Assembly: GCA_030827125.1 (NCBI GenBank)
Contig: JAURFD010000010.1
Span: 1-64,000, forward strand
Source: Candidatus Nanopelagicales bacterium
GTDB lineage: Bacteria > Actinomycetota > Actinomycetes > S36-B12
Length of the DNA: 64,000 nt
Reading direction: 5' to 3'
How positions within the stretch are numbered: position 1 is the first letter of the stretch; each line of letters opens with the position of its first letter. Of the stretch, positions 17,080 to 26,517 are shown one piece after another. Below the pieces are notes generated by a model that worked only from the letters and a program-made list of their open reading frames with translations, was not told the origin of the DNA and made no database searches. The position numbers and the translations under genes are program-made.

Positions 17080-18527
17080 GCACCGTCATGTCAGTGGAGC
17101 AGGCCTGCGCGGCAGCAAAGGAGGTCGCACAGTGGTACGCCGATACCGATCTGCCGACGCGAGCCGGACTGCTCGAGGCCATTGCCGATGCGATGGACGC
17201 GGCGCGCGACGACCTCGTGCCGATTGCGGTGGACGAAAGCCGTCTCGGCGTTGACCGACTCACCGGTGAGGTTGGTCGGACAACGGGGCAACTGCGCCTC
17301 ATGGCGCAGGTCGTGCGTGAGGGTGCCTATCTCGGGGTGGTCCTCGACACGGCCCTTCCCGAGGCGACGCCGCCGCGTCCTGATCTGCGACGCATGCGCG
17401 TGCCGCTCGGCCCCGTTGCGGTCTTCGCGGCGTCCAACTTCCCCTTCGCCTTTTCCACGCTGGGTGGCGACACCGCCTCCGCCCTTGCTGCCGGGTGCCC
17501 AGTCGTGGTCAAGCCCAATCCCGGTCATCCGCGGCTCAGTGACGCGGTGATGGCGATCGCGCAGGAGGCACTGCGTGCGGCCGGTGCGCCGGACGGCGTA
17601 CTCACCATGGTGTCCCATGAACTCCAGGACGGCATCGACCTCGTCAACGACGATCGAATCGAGGCGGTGGCCTTCACCGGTAGCCAGCGCGGTGGGCTCG
17701 CGCTGGCCCGTCTGGCCGCCGACCGTCCGCGTCCCATCCCGTTCTTCGGTGAGTTGGGTAGCGTCAATCCGATCTTCGTCACACCCGAGGCCGCCGCCGA
17801 TCGCGGCGCGTCAATTGCCGAGGGATGGGTGGGTTCCTTCACGCTCGGCGCCGGTCAGTTCTGCACCAAGCCGGGCTTGCTCATCGCCCCCCGCGATGAG
17901 GCGATTCGCGCGGCTGCCGTCGCCGCGGTCGGTGGTGTCGCCGGCCAAGGCATGCTCACCTCGGCGATTCGCGATGCTTTCCTGCGCGGCGTTGGCGAGC
18001 GGACCGACATCAGCAGCGTCGAGGTCCTGCATGAGGGTGGTTGGGATGCCGACACCGACACGGTGCGGGCCACGCTCTTCGCCGTGCCGGCCGATGTCGT
18101 CCTGGCTGATCCACGCCTACTCGAGGAGTGCTTCGGTCCCATGTCCCTCCTCGTGGAGTACGACGACCCGCAGCAAATGCTCGCGCTCGCCGATGTGCTG
18201 CCCGGCCTCCTTGCCGCGGGGGTTCAGGGGCAGGAGAACGACGCGATTGTGGGTGACCTCATGCCCAAGCTGGTGGCCCATGCGGGGCGCGTGCTGTGGA
18301 ACGGCTGGCCCACCGGTGTTGCCGTCACCTGGTCCATGCAGCACGGCGGACCCTTCCCCGCGACCACCGCTCCGGCGACGACGAGTGTCGGCGCGGCAGC
18401 GGTCGATCGCTTCGTGCGCCCGGTGACCTGGCAGGGCATGCCCCAGTCGGTCCTGCCGCCTGCGCTTCGTGACGGCAATCCCTGGGGAGTGCCCCGCCGC
18501 GTTGATGGCTTGATGGAGTTGTCGTAG
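17076..18527 (+). CDS. aldehyde dehydrogenase, probable 2,5-dioxovalerate (2-oxoglutarate semialdehyde) dehydrogenase
   Basis: A 483-residue aldehyde dehydrogenase with the cofactor region FAASNFPFAFSTLGGD, the general-base GELGSVNP and catalytic Cys263 in GQFCTKPG. This FxxFGELGSVNP/GQFCTKPG set is that of 2-oxoglutarate semialdehyde dehydrogenases. It would complete hydroxyproline breakdown by oxidising 2,5-dioxovalerate to 2-oxoglutarate. It is the last gene of the operon; a new gene starts 17 bases downstream. No transporter is encoded in the operon, so uptake must rely on genes elsewhere. Confidence 0.87.
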   Translation: MSTVMSVEQACAAAKEVAQWYADTDLPTRAGLLEAIADAMDAARDDLVPIAVDESRLGVDRLTGEVGRTTGQLRLMAQVVREGAYLGVVLDTALPEATPPRPDLRRMRVPLGPVAVFAASNFPFAFSTLGGDTASALAAGCPVVVKPNPGHPRLSDAVMAIAQEALRAAGAPDGVLTMVSHELQDGIDLVNDDRIEAVAFTGSQRGGLALARLAADRPRPIPFFGELGSVNPIFVTPEAAADRGASIAEGWVGSFTLGAGQFCTKPGLLIAPRDEAIRAAAVAAVGGVAGQGMLTSAIRDAFLRGVGERTDISSVEVLHEGGWDADTDTVRATLFAVPADVVLADPRLLEECFGPMSLLVEYDDPQQMLALADVLPGLLAAGVQGQENDAIVGDLMPKLVAHAGRVLWNGWPTGVAVTWSMQHGGPFPATTAPATTSVGAAAVDRFVRPVTWQGMPQSVLPPALRDGNPWGVPRRVDGLMELS

Positions 18528-18543
18528 GGGACGTCGCGTCGGT

Positions 18544-19212
18544 ATGAACTGGCTCGCGCGGCGTCGCTATCCGCGGTGGTCGGCGCGATGCCATGCGGAC
18601 ACCCGTCTGCGGGACCTGTCGTGTGTGGTGCTCGATTGCGAGACCACGGGCCTGCACCCCTTCGACGGCGATCGCCTCGTCTCCGTCTCCGCGATCTCCG
18701 TGTCCTCCCTAGCCATCACGGAGCGGGTATTCGACGCGCTCGTGAGTCCCGGAGTCCCTATCCCGGCGGAGGCAACGGCCATCCACGGCATCAGTGACGC
18801 GATGGTCGTGGATGCGCTGCCCTCTGACGTCGTCGTGGCCGGACTGCGGGACTTCATCGGGGATGACGTGGCCGTCGGTCAGGTGGTCGCGTTCGACCTC
18901 GCCTTCCTTGATCCAGTCGTCCGACGGAACCGCTTGGTTCCCTTCCCGTTGACGCTCGACACGCTGCTGATGTCGTTGGTCCTGTGGCCCGAAGACGGTG
19001 TCAGGCATGGGCTGGACGCGCTGACCGAGCGACTCAACATTGAGGTGACCGATCGCCACACGGCGCATGGCGACGCCCTGGCAACCGCCCGGGTATTCGT
19101 CGCCCTGGTGCCGATGCTGGAGGAGCGCGGGCTGGTGACGGTGCGGGACGTGGCCGCCGCGTGTCAGGCAACCCCGCGTGCGGCCCAACTCGCTAAGCGA
19201 TACCGGCGCTAA
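18544..19212 (+). CDS. DnaQ-like 3'-5' exonuclease
   Basis: A 222-residue DEDDh-type nuclease. Exo I is Asp31 and Glu33 in VLDCETTG; Exo III is HTAHGDALATA. Exo II keeps AFDLAFLD with its Asp, but the usual His-Asn before it is replaced by Gln-Val (GQVVAFD). It resembles stand-alone exonucleases of actinobacteria that sit beside nucleotidyltransferase genes, though no such gene is near. Role could be DNA repair or RNA trimming. Its TAA stop overlaps the TAG stop of the convergent IclR gene. Confidence 0.82.
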   Translation: MNWLARRRYPRWSARCHADTRLRDLSCVVLDCETTGLHPFDGDRLVSVSAISVSSLAITERVFDALVSPGVPIPAEATAIHGISDAMVVDALPSDVVVAGLRDFIGDDVAVGQVVAFDLAFLDPVVRRNRLVPFPLTLDTLLMSLVLWPEDGVRHGLDALTERLNIEVTDRHTAHGDALATARVFVALVPMLEERGLVTVRDVAAACQATPRAAQLAKRYRR

Positions 19213-19961
19213 CCGAGCATCGTCTGGATCTCCTGCGCGGTGCGGCGTACTCGCTCAGCGAGATCAGTGAGGTCCCGACCATCGGTCGCGCGAACAGTCA
19301 GACCGACTGACGCGATCGGTTGGTCGCGTCGATCAACGGCGGCCGCAGCGACCGACGCGAAGCCAGCCATCACCTCGCCCTCCTCGACCGAGTAGCCGAG
19401 TCGCCGCTCGTGTGTGAGTGTCCGCTGGAGGGCCGACAGGTTGGTCGGCCCGCGATCCGTGCGAGCAGCGAATGCCGTGTCAGTCGACATGAGGGCGCGG
19501 ACCTGTTGGGTGGGCAGACAGGCGAGCAGGGCGCGACCGGAGGCCGTCGTGGCGGCGGGCAGGCGAACGCCCACGCCGGTGATGAGGGTCGGTGCTGGCC
19601 TGCCTGTGCGCGCCGACTCCTTGGCGAGGTAGAGCACCTCGGTCCCGTGGAGGACACCGAGGTGGGCGGTCGCCCCCGTCTCCTCGGCCAAGGCGATCAG
19701 GGCCGGGCGGGTGAGCTCCTCGCGCGGATCGTGGCGTAGGAATCCCTGGCCCACGAAGAAGGCGGTCGGACCGAGGGCCCACCGTTTGCGCTCCGTCAGA
19801 TGGATGACGTAGCCGTCATCGCGCAAGACCGCGAGCAGGTGGTACGTCGTACTCCGCGGGGCGTCGATGACCCGAGCCAGCGCGGTGGCCGTCGATGGAC
19901 CCCGCTCGGCGAGGGCGCGCAGGAGGGCGCCGGCCTGACTCACGGCGGGTACCCGGCTCAT
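19209..19961 (-). CDS. IclR-family transcriptional regulator, probable hut regulator
   Basis: A 250-residue regulator: residues about 5-65 form the winged helix (ALARVIDAPRSTTYHLLAVL), the rest the IclR effector domain with LPAATTASGRALLA and VEEGEVMAGFASVAA. It is divergent from hutH with a 72-base gap that contains a palindrome two bases from its own ATG, so it probably controls itself and hutHUI in response to a histidine catabolite. The ligand is not shown. Confidence 0.85.
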   Translation of the reverse strand: MSRVPAVSQAGALLRALAERGPSTATALARVIDAPRSTTYHLLAVLRDDGYVIHLTERKRWALGPTAFFVGQGFLRHDPREELTRPALIALAEETGATAHLGVLHGTEVLYLAKESARTGRPAPTLITGVGVRLPAATTASGRALLACLPTQQVRALMSTDTAFAARTDRGPTNLSALQRTLTHERRLGYSVEEGEVMAGFASVAAAAVDRRDQPIASVGLTVRATDGRDLTDLAERVRRTAQEIQTMLG

Positions 19962-19963
19962 GG

Positions 19964-19979
19964 GTCTGGGATACCAGAC
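19964..19979. promoter_or_regulatory. palindrome between iclR-type gene and hutH, probable operator
   Basis: GTCTGG-GATA-CCAGAC, perfect six-base arms. It lies two bases before the regulator's start codon and 54 bases before hutH, so one site could repress both directions. Confidence 0.45.
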
Positions 19980-20033
19980 AAATACCTGTCGCGGGGCCTC
20001 CTTCGGGCAGTCGAGAGGCGATTGGGTTGCGCC

Positions 20034-21596
20034 ATGACCGTCGAGATCGGTATCGCCCCCCTCACCATGGCCGAGGTGGTGGCCGTCGCTCGCGAGGGCG
20101 CCCCCGTTCGGCTCACCGAGGAGTCCCTCGCCGAGATGGCCCGCAGCCGCGCGGTGATCGATGCCCTCGCGTCGTCACCGGAGCCGGCGTACGGCGTATC
20201 CACCGGTTTCGGCGCTCTCGCCACGGTGCACATTCCGCCGGAGCAGCGCGCCCACCTGCAGGAGTCACTGGTGCGTTCGCATGCGGCGGGTACCGGTCCG
20301 GAAGTAGAGGACGAGGTCGTGCGCGCCACGATGCTGTTGCGCTTGCACACCCTGGCGACCGGACGCACCGGTGTGCGCCCGGTCACCGCGCAGATCTACG
20401 CCGACATGCTGAACGCCGGCATCAGCCCGGTCATCTACGAGTACGGCTCGCTGGGCTGCTCCGGCGACCTTGCTCCGCTCTCGCATATTGCGCTCGCCCT
20501 GATCGGTGAGGGAGAGGTGCGTGATCGTGACGGCGTCCGGATGCCTGCGGTCCAGGCCCTCGCCGATGCCGGGATCACGCCGGTGCGTCTGGCGGAGAAG
20601 GAGGGCCTCGCACTCATCAACGGCACCGACGGCATGCTCGGCATGCTCATCCTCGCGCTCGCCGACCTGCAGATGTTGGTGACCACCGCCGATATCTCAG
20701 CGGCGATGTCGATCGAGGCACTCCTGGGCACCGACCGCGTGCTCGCCGATGATCTGCAACGACTGCGGCCACATCCCGGGCAGCGCATGAGTGCCGCGAA
20801 CATGCGTCGCGTCCTGCGTGACTCACCCATCGTGGCCAGCCATGCCGGCCCTGATGACACACGCGTGCAGGACGCCTACTCGCTGCGCTGCGCACCGCAG
20901 GTCAATGGCGCGGCCCGTGACACCGTGGACTACTGCGCTGTCGTGGCCGATCGTGAGTTGGCCGCTGCGATCGACAATCCCGTGGTGACCCTCGACGGTC
21001 GAGTGGAGAGCAACGGCAACTTCCATGGTGCTCCGGTGGCCTACGCCCTGGACTTTGTGGCGATCCCCGTGGCCGATGTCGCCAGCATGAGCGAACGGCG
21101 TACCGATCGGATGCTGGACCGACACCGCAGTCACGGTCTGCCACCCTTCCTCGCGCATGAAGCCGGCGTCGACAGCGGCCACATGATCGCGCAGTACACC
21201 TCGGCCGGCATCGTGCACGAGTTGAAACGCCTCGCGGTCCCGGCGAGCGTCGACTCGATTCCCTCGAGTGCGATGCAGGAAGACCACGTCTCCATGGGAT
21301 GGTCGGCGGCGCGCAAACTGCGCACCGCGGTCGATGGCCTCGCTCGCGTATTGGCGATCGAGATCCTTACGTCGGCTCGCGCACTTGACCTGCGTGCGCC
21401 CATCTCTCCTGCAGACGCCACGGGTGCCGTGGTCGCACTGCTCCGTGAGCAGATCGCCGGCCCCGGCCCTGATCGCCACCTCGCTCCCGAGATCGCGGCG
21501 GCCACAGAGTTGGTGCGCTCCGGCGCCGTACTCCGCGCGGTCCAGTCCGTGACCGGACCCCTCAACACACTCCCCACCGAACACACGGAGAACTGA
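20034..21596 (+). CDS. hutH: histidine ammonia-lyase
   Basis: A 520-residue enzyme removing ammonia from histidine to give urocanate. Family marks are YGVSTGFG with Tyr53 and [14 protein letters not shown] near 139-150. The tripeptide that self-cyclises into the MIO prosthetic group is Cys142-Ser143-Gly144, where the well-studied Pseudomonas enzyme has Ala-Ser-Gly at the same numbers; I recall Cys in other actinobacterial HutH proteins. ATG 20034 was chosen because the family's conserved N-terminus begins there; the ribosome binding site is weak. First gene of hutHUI. Confidence 0.92.
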   Translation: MTVEIGIAPLTMAEVVAVAREGAPVRLTEESLAEMARSRAVIDALASSPEPAYGVSTGFGALATVHIPPEQRAHLQESLVRSHAAGTGPEVEDEVVRATMLLRLHTLATGRTGVRPVTAQIYADMLNAGISPVIYEYGSLGCSGDLAPLSHIALALIGEGEVRDRDGVRMPAVQALADAGITPVRLAEKEGLALINGTDGMLGMLILALADLQMLVTTADISAAMSIEALLGTDRVLADDLQRLRPHPGQRMSAANMRRVLRDSPIVASHAGPDDTRVQDAYSLRCAPQVNGAARDTVDYCAVVADRELAAAIDNPVVTLDGRVESNGNFHGAPVAYALDFVAIPVADVASMSERRTDRMLDRHRSHGLPPFLAHEAGVDSGHMIAQYTSAGIVHELKRLAVPASVDSIPSSAMQEDHVSMGWSAARKLRTAVDGLARVLAIEILTSARALDLRAPISPADATGAVVALLREQIAGPGPDRHLAPEIAAATELVRSGAVLRAVQSVTGPLNTLPTEHTEN

Positions 21597-21597
21597 C

Positions 21598-23265
21598 ATG
21601 TCCGACGCACTCCCCGGCGCCCGCCCCGTCTCCGCTCCCCGCGGCACCACGCTCACCGCCCGCGGCTGGCCCCAGGAGGCGGCACTGCGCATGCTGCAGA
21701 ACAACCTCGACCCCGAGGTGGCCGAGCACCCGGACAAACTCGTCGTGTACGGCGGCACCGGTCGCGCGGCACGCGACTGGGCGTCGTTCGATGCGATGGT
21801 GCGCACGCTCACCACGCTCGCCGACGACGAGACGATGCTCGTGCAGTCGGGGCGTCCGGTTGGCGTGTTCCGCACGCATGAGTGGGCGCCCCGCGTTCTC
21901 ATCGCCAACTCCAATCTTGTCGGCGACTGGGCGAACTGGCCGGAATTCCGTCGGTTGGAGCAGATGGGGTTGACGATGTACGGCCAAATGACGGCCGGCT
22001 CGTGGATCTACATCGGCACCCAGGGCATCCTCCAGGGCACCTACGAGACGTTTGCCGCGGTGGCGGCCCGGAAGTTCGGCGGCACGCTGGCGGGCACGCT
22101 GACCCTGACGGCGGGCAGCGGCGGCATGGGTGGAGCACAGCCGCTCGCCGTCACGATGAACGAGGGCGTCTGTCTCCTCGTCGATGTCGATCCCACCCGC
22201 CTCGCCAAGCGCGTCAAGGACCGCTACCTCGATGAGATTGCGCTCGATCTTGATGACGCCATCGAGCGGGTTACAGCGGCCAAGCGTGAGCGGCGTGCGC
22301 TGAGCGTCGGCGTGGTCGGCAATGCGGCCGTGGTCTTCCCCGAGTTGCTGCGTCGTGGTGTCGAGATCGACATCGTCACCGATCAGACGAGTGCACACGA
22401 TCCGCTGAGCTATCTCCCGGAGGGGATTGACCTGGGAGATGCGCCCGACTACGCGGCGAAGAAGCCGGATGAGTTCACCGACCGTGCGCGTGTCTCCATG
22501 GCCAAGCATGTGGAGGCGATGGTGGGCTTTATGGATGAAGGTGCCGAGGTCTTCGACTACGGCAATTCGATTCGCGATGAGGCCCGGCTCGGTGGCTTTG
22601 GTCGCGCCTTCGAGTTCCCCGGCTTCATCCCGGCGTACATCCGACCGCTCTTCTGCGAGGGCAAGGGCCCGTTCCGCTGGGTGGCGCTGAGCGGTGATCC
22701 CAAGGACATCTGGGCGACCGACCGTGCCGTGCTCGACCTCTTCCCCGACAACGACCACCTGCGCCGCTGGATCACCATGGCGTCCGAACGCGTGGCCTTC
22801 CAGGGCCTGCCCGCGCGTATCTGCTGGCTGGGCTACGGCGAGCGCGACAAGGCTGGCGAACGCTTCAACGACATGGTGGCCAGCGGCGAGGTGTCCGCCC
22901 CGATCGTCATCGGACGCGATCACCTCGACTGTGGCTCGGTCGCGTCGCCGTACCGCGAGACAGAGGCGATGGCGGATGGCTCCGATGCCATCGCGGACTG
23001 GCCGTTGCTCAACGCGCTGCTGAACACCGCCTCGGGCGCAAGCTGGGTCTCGCTCCACCACGGTGGGGGCGTCGGTATCGGTCGCTCGATCCATGCCGGT
23101 CAGGTGAGCGTCGCCGACGGCACCGAACTGGCGGCGGAGAAACTGCGTCGCGTCCTCACCAATGACCCGGGCACGGGAGTCATTCGTCACTGCGATGCCG
23201 GCTATGAGTTGGCCGATGAGGTGGCGGACGAGCGCGGCGTACGCGTGCCGATGCGCGAGGGCTGA
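21598..23265 (+). CDS. hutU: urocanate hydratase
   Basis: A 555-residue NAD-dependent enzyme converting urocanate to 4-imidazolone-5-propionate. Full family length with characteristic blocks such as [17 protein letters not shown] at the N-terminus, [11 protein letters not shown], and [16 protein letters not shown] for NAD binding. ATG follows the hutH stop by one base, so the two are co-translated. Confidence 0.95.
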   Translation: MSDALPGARPVSAPRGTTLTARGWPQEAALRMLQNNLDPEVAEHPDKLVVYGGTGRAARDWASFDAMVRTLTTLADDETMLVQSGRPVGVFRTHEWAPRVLIANSNLVGDWANWPEFRRLEQMGLTMYGQMTAGSWIYIGTQGILQGTYETFAAVAARKFGGTLAGTLTLTAGSGGMGGAQPLAVTMNEGVCLLVDVDPTRLAKRVKDRYLDEIALDLDDAIERVTAAKRERRALSVGVVGNAAVVFPELLRRGVEIDIVTDQTSAHDPLSYLPEGIDLGDAPDYAAKKPDEFTDRARVSMAKHVEAMVGFMDEGAEVFDYGNSIRDEARLGGFGRAFEFPGFIPAYIRPLFCEGKGPFRWVALSGDPKDIWATDRAVLDLFPDNDHLRRWITMASERVAFQGLPARICWLGYGERDKAGERFNDMVASGEVSAPIVIGRDHLDCGSVASPYRETEAMADGSDAIADWPLLNALLNTASGASWVSLHHGGGVGIGRSIHAGQVSVADGTELAAEKLRRVLTNDPGTGVIRHCDAGYELADEVADERGVRVPMREG

Positions 23266-23267
23266 TC

Positions 23268-24422
23268 GTGGCCTCGGTCGCCTGGACCAATATTGGCGAG
23301 CTCGCCACGGCGGACTCGTCGATGGGCGAGGGCGTTCTCGGCGTGCTGTCCGACGCCGCCGTCGTGGCGCAGGATGGTGTCATCACCTGGGTGGGGCCTT
23401 CGGCGGCGTGCCCGGCTGCGGATGAGTCGATTGACGTGGGCGGAGCGGCGGTCATCCCGGGCTTCGTCGATGCACACACCCATCCGGTCTTCGCGGGGGA
23501 GCGGTCTGCTGAGTTCGCAGCGAGGATGACCGGCACGCCGTACGCCGCCGGTGGGATCCGCACGACGGTGGCGGCGACGCGTGCGGCGAGCGATGCCGAA
23601 TTGCGGGCCAACGTCGAGCGGCTCGCCGCCGAAGCGTTGCGACAGGGCACGACGACGCTGGAGGCCAAGTCGGGTTATGGCCTCACGGTGCATGACGAGC
23701 AGCGGTCGCTCGTGGCCGCGGGGACCGTGACCGATGAGACGACGTTCCTCGGCGCGCACGTCGTGCCGGCGGAGTACGCCGATCGACCCGATGACTACGT
23801 CGCCCTCGTGGCCGGGGACATGTTGCAGGCGTGCGCCCCGCATGCGCGGTGGGCCGATGTCTTCGTGGAGCGCGGTGCCTTCGATGTCGATCAGGGGCGC
23901 GCGATCTTGAGTGCGGCGCGCGATGCCGGGCTTGGACTGCGGGTGCACGGCAATCAATTGGGTTTCGGTGGGGGTGTGGCGCTGGCGGTGGAGATGGAGG
24001 CGGCCTCGGTCGATCACTGCACGCACCTGTCAGACGAGGACATCGAAGCGTTGGCGGCTTCGTCGACGGTGGCGACGCTCGTGCCGGGGGCGGAGTTCTC
24101 GACGCGGTCGAGTTACGCGCCGGCCAGGCGGCTAGTCGACGCGGGGGTGACCGTCGCGATCGCCTCGGACTGCAATCCAGGGTCGTCGTACACAACGTCG
24201 ATGCCGTTGATGGTCGCCCTTGCGGTGCGAGAGATGGGGTTGTCACCCGCGGAGGCGGTGTGGGCGGCGACCGCCGGTGGCGCCGCGTCACTGCAGCGCA
24301 GCGACATCGGGGTGATAGGCGTTGGACGTCGAGCCGATCTCGTGGCGCTGGATGCGCCGTCGTTCATCCACCTGGCCTATCGCCCGGGCGTTCCCCTGGT
24401 CACCCACGTCTGGCGCGCCTAA
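23268..24422 (+). CDS. hutI: imidazolonepropionase
   Basis: A 384-residue amidohydrolase opening the imidazolone ring to N-formimidoyl-L-glutamate. It has the metal motif [10 protein letters not shown], the substrate segment [13 protein letters not shown], a later histidine in LRVHGNQLG, and Asp in [14 protein letters not shown] start two bases after hutU. The enzyme for the last step, formimidoylglutamate hydrolase or deiminase, is not within the window. A strong hairpin begins directly at the stop codon. Confidence 0.94.
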   Translation: MASVAWTNIGELATADSSMGEGVLGVLSDAAVVAQDGVITWVGPSAACPAADESIDVGGAAVIPGFVDAHTHPVFAGERSAEFAARMTGTPYAAGGIRTTVAATRAASDAELRANVERLAAEALRQGTTTLEAKSGYGLTVHDEQRSLVAAGTVTDETTFLGAHVVPAEYADRPDDYVALVAGDMLQACAPHARWADVFVERGAFDVDQGRAILSAARDAGLGLRVHGNQLGFGGGVALAVEMEAASVDHCTHLSDEDIEALAASSTVATLVPGAEFSTRSSYAPARRLVDAGVTVAIASDCNPGSSYTTSMPLMVALAVREMGLSPAEAVWAATAGGAASLQRSDIGVIGVGRRADLVALDAPSFIHLAYRPGVPLVTHVWRA

Positions 24423-24479
24423 CTTCCTTGCAGTTACCGCGATTTTGTGGGCGATTTGCCCGCGGTAACGGCAAGGAAG
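24423..24479. terminator. long hairpin between hutI and the convergent NadR-like gene
   Basis: Arms of 19 bases (CTTCCTTGC-A-GTTACCGCG against its complement, one mismatch) around a 19-base loop. A second short stem, GAAAGT/ACTTTC, follows at 24483-24509. There is no T tract, so it would be a stem-type actinobacterial terminator, working in both directions between convergent genes. The rest of the gap to 24590 shows nothing recognisable. Confidence 0.6.
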
Positions 24480-24589
24480 GCGGAAAGTGATTGGCACACT
24501 GTGACTTTCGGCATGGCTCCTCACACCTTGCGAGTTGGGTGACGACCACCAGGGCTTACTTCGTGTGCGACCTCGGGCGTGGCGAACGT

Positions 24590-25117
24590 TCAGTCTGCGT
24601 TCGGGATGGTCTGCAGAGTATGAGCGACGCGCTCGTCGAGGGATCCGGTGAGACGAGTCAGCGGCAGCACGGGATTGATCAACTCCGCGATGACGTGATC
24701 AACGCGCGATCGGTAGTCCGGCCCGTCGCGCTGCTCGCCGTCCGGCACCCACTCAATGTCTGGAGCAGACCACAGGAGGACGTCATACGCCGCGGCGTTC
24801 GCAAGACCGGTATTCAACAACGAGTCGTCGTTGAAGTAGACGACGCTGTAGACGGCGGTCATGAGAGGGAGCGGATCGGCGATCACCCACGGGACCTGCG
24901 CGTGAGCGGCCGCCCGCATCACGGTCTGCACGGTCATCTGCTGGGTCAGGAAGATGCCCTCCTGGTCGGCGAGGGTCGGCACTCGCCCGAAGTCCCGCAC
25001 GAAGTCACGGAGGTACTCCTCAGCGACGAAGCCGGGGAGCGCATCGGCAAGGGCCATGGCCAACGTCGTCTTGCCGGTGGATTCACCGCCGAGCAAGCCG
25101 ATCCGACGGGGATGCAT
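24590..25117 (-). CDS. NadR-like P-loop ATPase/kinase
   Basis: A 175-residue single-domain protein with the Walker A motif GGESTGKT at residues 10-17, followed by EEYLRDF and DQEGIFLTQ, as in the ribosylnicotinamide-kinase domain of NadR. The NadR nucleotidyltransferase domain is absent. It could phosphorylate nicotinamide riboside, but many such AAA_28 proteins are uncharacterised. The open frame extends to 25423; ATG 25117 is chosen because homology begins there and because the extension would run through the large palindrome at 25144-25204. Divergent from fadA. Confidence 0.75.
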   Translation of the reverse strand: MHPRRIGLLGGESTGKTTLAMALADALPGFVAEEYLRDFVRDFGRVPTLADQEGIFLTQQMTVQTVMRAAAHAQVPWVIADPLPLMTAVYSVVYFNDDSLLNTGLANAAAYDVLLWSAPDIEWVPDGEQRDGPDYRSRVDHVIAELINPVLPLTRLTGSLDERVAHTLQTIPNAD

Positions 25118-25143
25118 CCGCCCATCATGACCACACACCCAGT

Positions 25144-25204
25144 GTTGAGTGGCGCGTTGTGGACGGTTTTGGCGCCCAAAACCGTCCACAACCCGCCACT
25201 CAAC
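25144..25204. repeat. 61-base near-perfect inverted repeat in a divergent promoter region
   Basis: Two 29-base arms with one mismatch (left arm begins GTTGAGTGGCG, then GTTGTGGACGGTTTTGG) around a three-base CGC centre. It lies between two divergent genes, so it is not a terminator of either. It may be a dispersed palindromic element or a cruciform-forming regulatory site. No copy of it was noticed elsewhere in this window. Confidence 0.6.
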
Positions 25205-25220
25205 GGGGAGGGGAGAGGGG

Positions 25221-25249
25221 TTGCCACCGTCATTACCGGCGAGTAACGT
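25221..25249 (+). promoter_or_regulatory. promoter of fadA-fadB
   Basis: TTGCCA at 25221-25226, a 17-base spacer and TAACGT at 25244-25249. The predicted RNA start falls within the inverted repeat at 25250-25270, and fadA follows with a good ribosome binding site. Confidence 0.55.
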
Positions 25250-25270
25250 TTGTTGACAGATGCTCAACAA
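25250..25270. promoter_or_regulatory. inverted repeat overlapping the fadAB transcription start, probable operator
   Basis: TTGTTGA and TCAACAA are perfect seven-base arms separated by seven bases, directly after the -10 box. A bound repressor would block initiation. The TetR gene downstream of fadB is the obvious candidate. Confidence 0.5.
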
Positions 25271-25294
25271 GGCAGCAACGGCAAGGAGGCCGGT

Positions 25295-26506
25295 ATGACC
25301 GAGGCATTCATCTACGAGGCGATTCGCACCCCGCGTGGGCGCGGCAAGGCCAACGGTTCCCTGCACGGGGTCAAGCCCGTATCCCTGGTGACCGGCCTGC
25401 TCAACGAACTCCAAGCTCGCCATCCGGGCCTGGACCCGGCGGAGGTCGACGATGTGATCCTCGGCTGCGTGACGCCGGTGGGCGACCAGGGCGCCGACAT
25501 TGCCAAGACGGCGGCGATCGCAGCCGGCCTGCCCGACACCGTTGCCGGAACTCAGATCAATCGCTTCTGCGCCTCGGGTCTGGAGGCCATCAATATGGCC
25601 GCCCAGAAGGTGCGCGCCGGTTGGGATGACCTTGTCATCGCCGGTGGTGTCGAGTCCATGAGCCGTGTGCCTCTCGGCAGTGACGGTGGACCGTGGGCGA
25701 TGGATCCCGAGACGGCCTACGACTCCTACTTCGTCCCCCAGGGCATCAGCGCCGATCTCATCGCCACCGTCGAAGGCTTCTCGCGCGACGACGTCGACGC
25801 GTACGCACTCCGCTCACAGGAGCGCGCAGCTGCGGCCTGGAGCAGTGGCAACTTCGCCAAGTCCGTGGTGCCCGTGCGCGATCAGAACGGCGTACTCATC
25901 CTCGATCACGACGAGCACATGCGTCCCGACACAACGGTGGAGTCGCTCTCCAAGCTCAACCCGTCGTTCGCGGGCATGGGCGAGATGGGTGGCTTCGACG
26001 CGGTCGCTCTCCAGAAGTTCCACTGGATCGAGCGCATCAATCACGTCCACACGGCGGGCAACTCCAGCGGCATCGTCGATGGTGCCGCTCTCGTCCTCGT
26101 CGGCAGTGAAGAAGCGGGTAAAGCCGCGGGGCTCACCCCCCGCGGTCGTGTCGTCGCCACCGCGGTGAGCGGCGCTGATCCCACGATCATGCTCACCGGT
26201 CCCACGCCAGCCACCGAGAAGGTGTTGAAGGCTGCCGGACTCACCCCGGCCGATATTGATGTCTGGGAACTCAACGAGGCATTCGCCGCCGTCGTACTGA
26301 AGTGGATGAAGGACTTCAACCTCGATATCGAGCAGGTCAACGTCAACGGTGGATCGATCGCCATGGGCCACCCTCTCGGTGCGACCGGCGCGATCATCAC
26401 CGGCATCGTGCTCGATGAACTCGAGCGCACCGGAGGTCGCTACGGCCTCATCACCCTGTGCATCGGCGGTGGCATGGGCCTCGCCACCATCATCGAGCGG
26501 GTTTGA
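25295..26506 (+). CDS. fadA: acetyl-CoA C-acyltransferase (thiolase)
   Basis: A 403-residue thiolase with nucleophile Cys92 in [10 protein letters not shown], the GHPLGATGA histidine motif and the C-terminal CIGGGMG cysteine. It cleaves 3-ketoacyl-CoA in beta-oxidation and is paired with the FadB-type protein 11 bases downstream. ATG 25295 has AAGGAGG five bases upstream, whereas the longer in-frame start at 25250 has none. Confidence 0.92.
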   Translation: MTEAFIYEAIRTPRGRGKANGSLHGVKPVSLVTGLLNELQARHPGLDPAEVDDVILGCVTPVGDQGADIAKTAAIAAGLPDTVAGTQINRFCASGLEAINMAAQKVRAGWDDLVIAGGVESMSRVPLGSDGGPWAMDPETAYDSYFVPQGISADLIATVEGFSRDDVDAYALRSQERAAAAWSSGNFAKSVVPVRDQNGVLILDHDEHMRPDTTVESLSKLNPSFAGMGEMGGFDAVALQKFHWIERINHVHTAGNSSGIVDGAALVLVGSEEAGKAAGLTPRGRVVATAVSGADPTIMLTGPTPATEKVLKAAGLTPADIDVWELNEAFAAVVLKWMKDFNLDIEQVNVNGGSIAMGHPLGATGAIITGIVLDELERTGGRYGLITLCIGGGMGLATIIERV

Positions 26507-26517
26507 GGGAGTACGCC

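Noticed and set aside
21562-23190. 542-codon minus-strand frame opposite hutU
   Set aside because: No recognisable domain or start signal; hutU is certain on the plus strand.
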